Positions 7,688 to 14,286 of a DNA stretch of 24,257 nucleotides are shown one piece after another. The notes beneath the pieces were generated by a model. It was not told where the DNA came from and did no database searches. It saw only the letters and a program-made list of their open reading frames with translations. This stretch comes from CAZUVM01 sp964623885 (GTDB lineage Bacteria; Verrucomicrobiota; Verrucomicrobiia; Limisphaerales; UBA8199), in the NCBI GenBank assembly GCA_964623885.1, contig CAZUVM010000056.1, positions 1-24,257 of the forward strand, in the 5' to 3' direction. Position numbers and translations under genes: made by a program. Every line of letters begins with the position of its first letter. Positions within the stretch are counted from its first letter, which is position 1.

Positions 7688-7984
7688 ATGTATTCAATGG
7701 ATGGTCTCTTGCATGTCCTCAACGCTGACCGCGCAGACAGGCTGCAAATTAACGTCGGCGTTCCTCCCGTCATTGTGATCGGTGGCGAGGCCCACCCGGT
7801 CGAAGGTCTCGCGGTCACGCCCGAAATCGCGGAACGGCTTTTGCAGAGTATTTGCACGACCCGGCAAAGGCGGGAGCTTCGGGAGCGTGGTCGCGTGCAA
7901 TTCGTTTATAGGTTTCAGGGACGCACGGATTTTGTGGTTTGCGCGACGGTCGAGGGCGAAAATGTTACGATGGACATACATTGA
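7688..7984 (+). CDS. Orphan protein resembling the PilT N-terminal domain
   Basis: A 98-residue protein without signal or membrane helix. INVGVPPVIVIGGE (21-34), VEGLAVTPEIAERLLQSI (38-55) and ELRERGRVQFVYRF (63-76) match the course of the small N-terminal PAS-like domain of type IV pilus retraction ATPases (PilT/PilU: LHLTVGxPPxxRxxGEL, PLTPEDTEALL, FEExGELDFSY). The RecA-like ATPase domain, Walker A included, is absent, and the frame stops cleanly, so this is a stand-alone domain. Truncation of a pseudogene is possible, but no ATPase remnants follow. The first in-frame start after the upstream stop is ATG 7688; ATG 7697 is an alternative. Neither has a strong ribosome-binding site. The function is not known; regulation of a pilus or secretion ATPase in trans is inference. 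Confidence 0.65.
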   Translation: MYSMDGLLHVLNADRADRLQINVGVPPVIVIGGEAHPVEGLAVTPEIAERLLQSICTTRQRRELRERGRVQFVYRFQGRTDFVVCATVEGENVTMDIH

Positions 7985-8290
7985 CCGATGCCCACTCCGG
8001 CCCCCTCATCAGTTCGCGGCGCAGGCGCAATCGGCGTCACGTCATCGCGTAAAATCTGTTCAGAGCAAAAGCGGAGACGACTATGGCCCCGGGGCCGAAT
8101 GATTTTCATTCACGCGAGTTATTTCGCCTTCACCGAATTGTATTTCAACGAGGTTTTTAACCGGGATGTATCGATGCGGCGAATCGTTCCGGGCAGGGAT
8201 TGAAAACCCAATCATTGTTGAATAAGTTGGTGCCGCGCCACACATGAAGATTTCTAAACACAAACGACTTTTCAAAATGTACCCCAATCG
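7985..8290. other. Intergenic stretch without a supported gene
   Basis: I find no convincing gene, RNA or strong hairpin in these 306 bases. Short open frames on both strands have arginine- and proline-rich compositions typical of non-coding frames in GC-rich DNA. The last 130 bases are more AT-rich and probably hold the promoter of the DUF1801 gene, but I cannot pick out a clear -35/-10 pair. Confidence 0.4.
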
Positions 8291-8695
8291 ATGAAAGCAG
8301 CTTCTTCCTCGCCAAAAAAGAAACACCCCGCAGCCCGCAGCGGCCTGGCGGCGGTCAGCGCTTACCTTGCATCCCGGCCAGCAAATGTGCGGGCCGGTCT
8401 CGTCGAGCTTCGCAAAGCGATTGCCGCTGCGGTGCCGGGAGCGGAGGAAGGGATTAGCTACGGCATTCCGGCGTTTAAGCTGAACGGGCGACCCGTTGTT
8501 TGGTTTGCAGCTTTTAAAGACCATTGCAGCTTCTTCCCTGCTGCAACAGCGATCCGTTTGCATGCCGCCGAATTGAAAGGCTACAAAATCTCCAAGGGCA
8601 CGATTCAATTTCCGCACGGTAAACCGCCGCCGGCGAAGCTCGTGTCCAAGCTGGTTAAAACACGCCTCGCGGAATTGGTAGGAGCGAAGGGTTAG
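8291..8695 (+). CDS. DUF1801 / YdhG-like protein
   Basis: A 134-residue soluble protein of the DUF1801 (YdhG-like) family. Characteristic features: an N-terminal helix in which a single YL..rP segment leads into LVELRKAIAAAVPGAEEGISYGIPAFKLNGRPVVWFAAFKDHCSFFP (residues about 40-80), then LKGYKISKGTIQFPHGKPPPAKLVSKLVKTRLAEL at the C terminus. The family has a frataxin-like fold; a Bacillus member has been described as an iron chaperone (Fra), but most members are uncharacterised, so an iron role here is inference. The first 15 residues are lysine- and serine-rich and precede the domain. It converges with the next gene, whose stop lies 41 nt away. No clear ribosome-binding site is seen. Confidence 0.85.
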   Translation: MKAASSSPKKKHPAARSGLAAVSAYLASRPANVRAGLVELRKAIAAAVPGAEEGISYGIPAFKLNGRPVVWFAAFKDHCSFFPAATAIRLHAAELKGYKISKGTIQFPHGKPPPAKLVSKLVKTRLAELVGAKG

Positions 8696-8736
8696 CCGAT
8701 AGGAGCCTTATGCCCCGGCTTCCTTCGAGCTGATGT

Positions 8737-9447
8737 CTAGAACTGACGTAAGCGATAAAAGGCCCGCGGTTGGTTGGTCAGGACCCCGACATCGGTATAT
8801 GAAGAGTTAGTCGAGGCCGGCGCCAGCGCCGTATATGGCCCTCCTATTTCCGGCGCGCGTTCAACTTGGAACTCCCCGCCGTTTGCCTCCCAGTTTAGGC
8901 GAACGTTCCCACTTTTGTAGTCAACGCTTGCGGGGCTCATCGCCGGAACCGGAATAGCGATCAAATCCAGGTGGTAAACTTGACCTGGTGTACCGTTGGT
9001 TTGGTCTACACTGAGCTGAAGCTTCGGCCACGGCACATTCACCTCGGTATTGGTATTCGCGCACAGGGCGTCTGTGGTGACAGACCCGTTATTAATCGAG
9101 ACGTCGAGGTACAGATTTTGAGCGAGCGCTACTTCGCCGCCAACCTGATAGGTGCCGCCACCGGTCACTTTATATTCAGGCTGCGAATTCGTTCCGGCAT
9201 GGAAGAAGATGTTCAGCATTTGAAACCGAGCGAAGAGCGGGTTCTGGTCGAGCAGGCGCAGCTCAAATGTTCCGGCCATCGGGGCAAGGATCGTGGGCCG
9301 GCCGCACATCGGGCAATCGTCGATTAACTGACTGCCGCTCACCAGCGTGTATTGCTGTGGCACGTTGGTCTGTGCAACCAAACGGCAAGTCGCGGCCGGC
9401 AAGGCTGCCAGGAGCATCTCCGCCAGGAACAGCGTTCTTGCGGTCAT
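8737..9447 (-). CDS. Secreted protein with CPMCG motif and shared C-terminal module
   Basis: An exported protein of 236 residues, counted from the ATG at 9447, which puts a hydrophobic signal segment (TLFLAEMLLAALPAAT) at the very N terminus. The frame stays open upstream to 9495, but that would leave 16 extra residues before the signal. After the signal comes YTLVSGSQLIDDCPMCGRPTI (Cys45 and Cys48), then FELRLLDQNPLFARFQMLNIFF and a beta-rich stretch. No assigned family is recognised for this part, although the layout feels familiar from Verrucomicrobia. The last 55 residues (VRLNWEANGGEFQVERAPEI ... AFYRLRQF) are the same C-terminal module seen in three other exported proteins here. CPMCG could bind a metal or form a disulfide; nothing decides between these. 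It lies 116 nt downstream of the SYLF gene on the same strand. Confidence 0.75.
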   Translation of the reverse strand: MTARTLFLAEMLLAALPAATCRLVAQTNVPQQYTLVSGSQLIDDCPMCGRPTILAPMAGTFELRLLDQNPLFARFQMLNIFFHAGTNSQPEYKVTGGGTYQVGGEVALAQNLYLDVSINNGSVTTDALCANTNTEVNVPWPKLQLSVDQTNGTPGQVYHLDLIAIPVPAMSPASVDYKSGNVRLNWEANGGEFQVERAPEIGGPYTALAPASTNSSYTDVGVLTNQPRAFYRLRQF

Positions 9448-9563
9448 GGTCCGATTCACCCGATGCAATCTGACATAAAAACGCGCTCCCGCCAACTAAA
9501 GTCAGACCCCAGCGCACGCAGAAAGAAAATCGCGGGCTACTGGAGGTCTAACTGTTACGAGCA

Positions 9564-10247
9564 CTACCTGCTGGCTTGTTTGGAGCCGGCGGCGTTGATC
9601 CGCTCAACCAGGGCCAGCGTGGCCTCGCTCGGCTTTACCTTTTTGCCAAAGAGGATGTCATTTATTGTGAGCGGCTGGCCGTAATAGGTGCTGTTGGCTT
9701 TGTCGTCTGCCATGATCGAGCCGCCTTTGACGGCCGCCCCGCCGTAAAGCCCTTGGCTGCTTTCATAGATTAGCACCGATGGCTCTTGCGGCACGGTTTC
9801 ACTTTCCACTCCCGAAGTGGAATCGCCTGCCGTTCCGCGCGCTCCGGCGCCGAACCGCTCTTGCTGTTCGGTGAGCCAGCGATCGAAATTCGTGCTCATG
9901 AACACCATCACGATGAACGATTGTTGGCCGCCAATTTGAGCGCCGAGACTGGCATCCTGGGCCCTGAGGAAAGCCGCCGGGCTCCAGTGACCCAACGAAT
10001 CTTTGACCATGGCCACGCCGGAGCCGCCCTGGTAGGCGAAAACAACTCCAGCTTTGGTGCGATCCAGCAGCACGATGCCCTTGGCCTTCCGGAGGGTCTC
10101 AGCCGGTATGCCCTTTACCGGATCTTGCTGCATCGCTTCGAACTTCGTTGTCAGCGTTCGAATTCGATCGTCCAGTTCGCTGCGTCCGACCGCCAAGGCC
10201 GAACCGGCGATACCAAACAACATCAAACCAAGGATTGTCGTTTTCAT
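9564..10247 (-). CDS. SYLF (Ysc84/DUF500) lipid-binding protein
   Basis: An exported 227-residue protein of the SYLF family, which binds lipids (phosphoinositides in eukaryotic members); bacterial members are mostly periplasmic and uncharacterised. A signal peptide covers 1-19 (ILGLMLFGIAGSALA). The SYLF pattern is clear: IPAETLRKAKGIVLLDRTKAGVVFAYQGGSGVAMVKD, then W-SPAAFLRAQDASLGAQIGGQQSFIVMVFMS, a linker rich in Gly/Ser, and VLIYESSQGLYGGAAVKGGSIMADDKANSTYYGQPLTINDILFGKKV, ending the domain at about 210. The start at 10247 has only a weak TTAGG upstream, but the signal peptide fixes it. A fair promoter lies about 30 bases upstream. Confidence 0.9.
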   Translation of the reverse strand: MKTTILGLMLFGIAGSALAVGRSELDDRIRTLTTKFEAMQQDPVKGIPAETLRKAKGIVLLDRTKAGVVFAYQGGSGVAMVKDSLGHWSPAAFLRAQDASLGAQIGGQQSFIVMVFMSTNFDRWLTEQQERFGAGARGTAGDSTSGVESETVPQEPSVLIYESSQGLYGGAAVKGGSIMADDKANSTYYGQPLTINDILFGKKVKPSEATLALVERINAAGSKQASR

Positions 10248-10277
10248 AGCCTAAAAACATCAACCAATGTCGCGGTA

Positions 10278-10307
10278 CTTGTAAAGTGGGTGAATCCATA
10301 GTGTCAA
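10278..10307 (-). promoter_or_regulatory. Candidate sigma-70-type promoter of the SYLF gene
   Basis: Reading the minus strand, a perfect TTGACA (10307-10302) is followed after 18 bases by TACAAG (10283-10278), which matches four of six positions of TATAAT. The predicted transcript start near 10271 lies about 24 bases before the SYLF ATG. The call rests on sequence match alone. Confidence 0.4.
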
Positions 10308-10594
10308 TGTAAGGCACTAGTAAGAAAGATCTTGTGGCATATAATTCCTTTTACAAAAGCGAACTGGCGTCCTGTCTGAAATTGAACACCTGCCTTCTCA
10401 GTTTTGCCACCTTTATCCTGAACTACAGTTTCGAGTCCGGCGGCGAAGTCGTTCGCAGGAAAGACCGTTCGACTGGTGTTCGTGAAGGAGGGCGGCGGTG
10501 GCGAATGGAAGATAGCACACGAGCACCTACCACCAATCAACAGATGATCTGCCAATACAATGCGTGAGATCCAGCGGCTAAGAATGCGAAAACC
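10308..10594. other. Intergenic stretch without a supported gene
   Basis: Between the PKD/repeat gene and the SYLF gene (both minus strand), no further gene is supported. Short frames on either strand lack family resemblance and ribosome-binding sites. No hairpin with a U-tract is visible after the stop at 10595. Confidence 0.4.
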
Positions 10595-13177
10595 TTAGGG
10601 CGGATTCGCGATTAAGCGATAGAACTGCGGTGCCGCCGTGATGATATTGGTATAGGGCGAACTCGCGCCCGGGACGTTGGTAAATCCTCCGGTTGCCGCT
10701 GGCGAAGATTGAAGAGAAAATGCCGAAGCCGAGTCATTCCAACTTAAGACCAGCTTGCCGGGGGCTAGTCGAATGCTCAATGGAATCGGAATCGCAGGTG
10801 CGCCGGGCAAGGGGAAGGCGAACACGGTGCCATAGCCATTTGTCCCACCATAGCGGGCGGTTCCGTACAACACGTTTTCAGTTAAAACCAGGCCTGGATT
10901 CGGATTGGCTCCGTCGAGGTTGGTCTGATTTGCTCCTGTTGTCGCGGTGAAGCTGTAAAGAGTCGTAGGAGCAGTCGCCGGTGGTGCGAGGCCGAGGCTG
11001 TAAAGTGTGCCGCTGTTTCCAGCACCACCGCTCGACGTTGCTCCGTAGAGTTTTGCTCCTGCGAGGATCAATCCTGGACAGGGATAGGCGCCGTCGTTGC
11101 CGCCCGTAAAGCTATAGAGGCTGGTGAAATTGGACCCGTTCGTGCCGACACTGAAGATGGTTCCCCAACCGTTAGGCGCGAAACCATTGCTGCCGCCGGA
11201 ATCGGTCGTCCCGTAGAGAGTGTTGCTCCATAACAGCAAAGCGCCTTGTAGCGGGTAAGCCCCATCGATGCCGCCGGTGAAGCCGTGCAAGGCGGTAAAA
11301 TTTGAGCCGTTCGTGCTGAGGCTGAATACGGCGCCGTAGCCGTTGCTTCCCCCCGAGTTCGCGGTCCCAAACAGCGTGTTTCCCGACAGAAGCAAATCGC
11401 CGACTGGAAAGGCACCATCCGCACCCCCGGCGAAGGTGTGGAGAGTGGTGAAATTCGAGTTTGCGGTGTTGAAACTGAACACGGTTCCATAGCCGTTCGT
11501 TCCGCCAAATGCTGCGGTCCCATACAGCATCGTGCCCGCCAAAACGGGAGCCGACTGTGGGCTGATACCGTCGCTGTTGTAATAGAGACTCGTATTCGTG
11601 TCGTGGGTGGGCGTGCTGAAAGCATGCAGCGCAATCACCTTCAAGGTCGTGGCGTCCAGGCTGAACACGTCGCCATAGCCCGCCTGGCCGCCGTTGACGG
11701 CTGTCCCATACAGAGTATTGCCTGATTGAATCACGGAGGCTTCCGGATTGGCTCCGTCATAGTTTTCGATGCCTGGCGGATTCAAATTCGGAAAGTGGAG
11801 CAGGTCAGCAAAAGTCAAAGTTGCGTCATTGAAACGGAACACCGTGCCGCTAATGGGCGCAAGGCTGTACTCGGTAGTCCCATAGAACGTATTTCCGGAA
11901 AGCAATAAACCAGCGTAAGGATAAGCTCCGTCGCTGCCCGCGAAGGTATGAACCACGGTGAAGTTCGTATAGTGCGGAACCGGCAGAAGAGCGTTCACGG
12001 AACCGGGTCCTAAGCCAAGCGCAGTAAGGCCAAGCGAGTTGGTTGCCACGAGCTTCGGGGTGAAGATGCCGTTGGTGGTGTAGGTATGAGATGGGTTCTG
12101 GGCCGTGCTGATGGCACCGTCGCCGAAATCCCACTTCCAACCCGTGATGGCGTTGCCGAGATTGTCCATGGCGGCGGCGTTAAAATTCACCGGCAGAGGC
12201 ACCACGCCGGTGGTTGGCCTGGCGCCAAAAGCAACCGTGAGCGGGGAAACTGTAATGGATGGAACTGCGCCGGGCACCGGAATGCCAAGGTTGTTGGTCG
12301 CGGTGAGGGTGACAAAGAAAGTGCCGCTGTTAGAATACGTGTGGGAAGGGTTCTGAGCGGCGCTGTTTGAGCCATCGCCAAAATTCCAATTCCAGGTGCT
12401 GATGGCGTTTCCGCCATTATCGGCGCTCGTCGAGGTGAAGTTCACCGTCAGCGGTTCAAGACCATTCGTGGGGCTGGCGGTGCACCCTACCGTGAGTGGA
12501 TTGACCGTAATAGACACGGCTGCTCCGGCAACCGACAAGGCGTTGCTTCTCTCAAAAAGAGCGACCCAGTAAGTTCCGCTGGTGGCATAGGCGTGCGAAG
12601 GATTCTGAGCGGTGCTGGTTGAGCCATCGCCAAAATCCCAGCTCCAATTAGTGACCGAATTGCCGCCGCTATCGATATTGGTCGCGGTGAATCTCACCAT
12701 TGAACCTTGCAGACCGTTCGTTGGGCCGGCCGTGATGACGATTCCAGGCAGCAGCGTGGTGGCAACTCCAGCGCCAATGCTGGCGCCCCAGCCGGTTGTG
12801 CCCGAAAGGTAATGCGCGACCGGGAAGACACCGTAAAAACCGTCGAAATGAAACGCATTCGGACCCACGCTTGGGGCGTTCCCCCCGAAATACACATTGG
12901 GGAGATTGTAATCAAACTCGAAGGCATAATCACCGATGTTGGTGATGCCGCCGGGAATCGTCAGATTGAGGATCGAGCCATAGCTGGGGATGCCATAACC
13001 GGCGATCGCGACGACCGGCATTCCATTGGTCCGGGCCGGAATAGTCACGGAACCACCAGGGCCGGCATAATTCACAACAGTGAGGGCGCCGTTGTTGGTC
13101 GTGAAAGTGAATTGGGCTGGTGCCCCCGGAGCCAATGTCAACAGAACGACCCAGAGTACGCCCCGTAATCCCTTCAT
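10595..13177 (-). CDS. Secreted BspA-LRR / triple-PKD / Gloeo-Verruco repeat protein
   Basis: An exported protein of 860 residues. A signal peptide covers about 1-21 (GVLWVVLLTLAPGAPA). Residues about 22-125 resemble one or two BspA-type leucine-rich repeats (LTIPGGITNIGDYAFEFDYNLPNVYFGGNAPSVGPNAF). Three PKD domains follow at about 146-226, 230-311 and 314-395, each with the W(D/N)FGDG and QNPSH(A/T)Y signature. Residues about 408-800 hold seven Gloeo/Verruco repeats (HTFAGG.DGA.P..GLLLSGNTLYGT...GG.NGYGTVFS), a beta-propeller-like repeat class annotated mainly in Verrucomicrobia and cyanobacteria. The last 55 residues are the shared C-terminal module ending in PQFYRLIANPP. PKD and LRR parts suggest adhesion to protein or polysaccharide at the cell surface; no enzyme domain is seen. 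A perfect TTGACA lies upstream on the coding strand (13223-13218), but its -10 partner is weak. Confidence 0.88.
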   Translation of the reverse strand: MKGLRGVLWVVLLTLAPGAPAQFTFTTNNGALTVVNYAGPGGSVTIPARTNGMPVVAIAGYGIPSYGSILNLTIPGGITNIGDYAFEFDYNLPNVYFGGNAPSVGPNAFHFDGFYGVFPVAHYLSGTTGWGASIGAGVATTLLPGIVITAGPTNGLQGSMVRFTATNIDSGGNSVTNWSWDFGDGSTSTAQNPSHAYATSGTYWVALFERSNALSVAGAAVSITVNPLTVGCTASPTNGLEPLTVNFTSTSADNGGNAISTWNWNFGDGSNSAAQNPSHTYSNSGTFFVTLTATNNLGIPVPGAVPSITVSPLTVAFGARPTTGVVPLPVNFNAAAMDNLGNAITGWKWDFGDGAISTAQNPSHTYTTNGIFTPKLVATNSLGLTALGLGPGSVNALLPVPHYTNFTVVHTFAGSDGAYPYAGLLLSGNTFYGTTEYSLAPISGTVFRFNDATLTFADLLHFPNLNPPGIENYDGANPEASVIQSGNTLYGTAVNGGQAGYGDVFSLDATTLKVIALHAFSTPTHDTNTSLYYNSDGISPQSAPVLAGTMLYGTAAFGGTNGYGTVFSFNTANSNFTTLHTFAGGADGAFPVGDLLLSGNTLFGTANSGGSNGYGAVFSLSTNGSNFTALHGFTGGIDGAYPLQGALLLWSNTLYGTTDSGGSNGFAPNGWGTIFSVGTNGSNFTSLYSFTGGNDGAYPCPGLILAGAKLYGATSSGGAGNSGTLYSLGLAPPATAPTTLYSFTATTGANQTNLDGANPNPGLVLTENVLYGTARYGGTNGYGTVFAFPLPGAPAIPIPLSIRLAPGKLVLSWNDSASAFSLQSSPAATGGFTNVPGASSPYTNIITAAPQFYRLIANPP
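10787..11956 (-). repeat. Seven tandem Gloeo/Verruco repeats (protein-level)
   Basis: Within the 860-residue protein, seven copies of about 45-60 residues each follow the pattern (T/S)L(H/Y).F....DGA.P...L.L.GN.LYGT...GG.NGYG.VF.... Copies four to six are closest to each other (SGGSNGYGAVFSLS, SGGSNGFAPNGWGTIFSVG, SGGAGNSGTLYSLG); copies one and two are more diverged and longer. This indicates expansion by internal duplication at the centre of the array. Confidence 0.8.
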
Positions 13178-13277
13178 AGTTATGGAATGGGTGGAGCATG
13201 GGCGAAGCGGCAGTGATTGTCAAGAACAATTAATGTGGGTAAGAAGAGCAATGAATAAGCCTCTAACAAGCACCATT

Positions 13278-14054
13278 TTACCCACTGACATTGTTTTGTT
13301 TCAAGGCGCGCAGTGCACGGTGAAGTAAAGCGAGCAGCTGTGGGTCATCGCGCCGGGCGGTTTGGCTGGCCAGCGGCGTGAATGAGCTTTGCTGGGGGGC
13401 GTGTCGAGTCGAGGTTGGTTCCAATGCCGCGTAAAAGTGCCCATCAAAAAAGGATGAGTTTTCGTGGAAAAAGCGCTCGCCCTCGCCCAGGGCATTGGCA
13501 ATGGGATTCTCGACGTGGAGAACGGTTTGTTTTTCTTCGAGATTATTCCAGCGTCCGTCGTGAGTGGCATGGGCGGTGAGCCGGAAAAAACGAGCGGGAT
13601 CGATTACCTTTTCATAGGCGTGGCCTAGTTCGTGCATTAGCAACACCGCGGGCGAGTGAGCATGGTACGAGTGCAGGTTACCATTCCATTCCAGGGCCAC
13701 ATTTGGATTCCAAGTGACCAGGTTATGCACCGCGTCAAAGTTCGGGTCGCTGCTGGCGCTCGGGTGGTCAACAATTTCGACGTCAAAGTTCGTGCCCGAG
13801 TTTTGGAGCTGTCCAATAATGGTGTGCGCCTGTGGCACCTGCTTCAGATAATTGATCGCGGTGTTGAATTTCGCCAGGGCAGGGCCGGTGCACAGGCGTT
13901 CCAGGACGCCGCTGCGCGGGTCGGGTCGTGCCACCGGTGTGAGGGTGGCCCGGGCGTGTGGGGTCGCGCACCAGACCACGAGCAAGCACACTGTAATCAC
14001 AACCGGGAGGGCGCGCGACCTCGAGCCCGGGACTTGCGGTGGCCGGCAGGACAA
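13278..14054 (-). CDS. M91 (NleD-like) zinc metallopeptidase-like exported protein
   Basis: From a TTG at 14054 this gives 258 residues. The chosen start has GGGAGGGAGG directly upstream (GGAGG ends 4 bases before) and places a signal-like segment at about 17-35 (ALPVVITVCLLVVWCATPHARA). The frame stays open to 14177, but those residues look unnatural and contain the promoter. The zinc site is HELGHAY (H141, E142, H145), preceded by WNPNVALEWNGNLHSYHAHSPAVLL and followed by NNLEEKQTVLHVENPIANALGEGERFFH. The EEK...ENPIA.ALGE course matches peptidase family M91, named after the E. coli effector NleD, which cleaves host MAP kinases. Bacterial relatives outside pathogens are common and of unknown target; here a signal peptide points to general export. 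The third zinc ligand is probably in the EEK segment (E173/E174), which is inference. Confidence 0.75.
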   Translation of the reverse strand: MSCRPPQVPGSRSRALPVVITVCLLVVWCATPHARATLTPVARPDPRSGVLERLCTGPALAKFNTAINYLKQVPQAHTIIGQLQNSGTNFDVEIVDHPSASSDPNFDAVHNLVTWNPNVALEWNGNLHSYHAHSPAVLLMHELGHAYEKVIDPARFFRLTAHATHDGRWNNLEEKQTVLHVENPIANALGEGERFFHENSSFFDGHFYAALEPTSTRHAPQQSSFTPLASQTARRDDPQLLALLHRALRALKQNNVSG

Positions 14055-14163
14055 AACACCTCCCTCCCGTTCGTTTCTGGAAAACTGGCAAACATGGGCC
14101 TTTGCGGGACTTGGTTGCCTTGTTGGAAAAACCGACGAAAACTGCAAACCAAACATTCGGGTT

Positions 14164-14191
14164 ATTATAGAGCACAACTCAGACCCGACAA
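14164..14191 (-). promoter_or_regulatory. Candidate promoter of the M91-like gene
   Basis: On the minus strand, TTGTCG (14191-14186), a 16-base spacer and a perfect TATAAT (14169-14164) predict a transcript start near 14157. That lies downstream of the first possible start codon at 14177 and abuts the ATG at 14156, so it supports translation from the later TTG at 14054 with a leader of about 100 bases. The -35 box sits in an imperfect palindrome, CCGACAAATTATCGG (14185-14199), which could be an operator. Confidence 0.45.
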
Positions 14192-14286
14192 ATTATCGGC
14201 ATGACTTTTTTTGCGGAGAGGCAGAGAAAAATCTTGAACGGAAACAGCGGCCGCCATGAAAAGGCAAGGTTACACCTTTAGGGGAA

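Noticed and set aside
7456..7857. Minus-strand open frame with a hydrophobic stretch (VPTSLILALQVLCIFGIYES)
   Set aside because: It overlaps both the beta-helix gene end and most of the PilT-N-like gene; a single hydrophobic run and no ribosome-binding site do not outweigh that. A short version from 7689 cannot be fully excluded.
8081..8617. Minus-strand open frame over the DUF1801 gene
   Set aside because: The plus strand encodes a clear DUF1801 domain; the antisense translation shows no recognisable pattern.
10334..10567. Small plus-strand open frame of 77 codons
   Set aside because: No ribosome-binding site, no family resemblance, and an Arg-rich random-looking second half.
13195..13223. 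Minus-strand TTGACA with CATGCT at 17-base spacing upstream of the PKD/repeat gene
   Set aside because: The -35 is perfect but the -10 matches only three of six bases, so it is not listed as a promoter.
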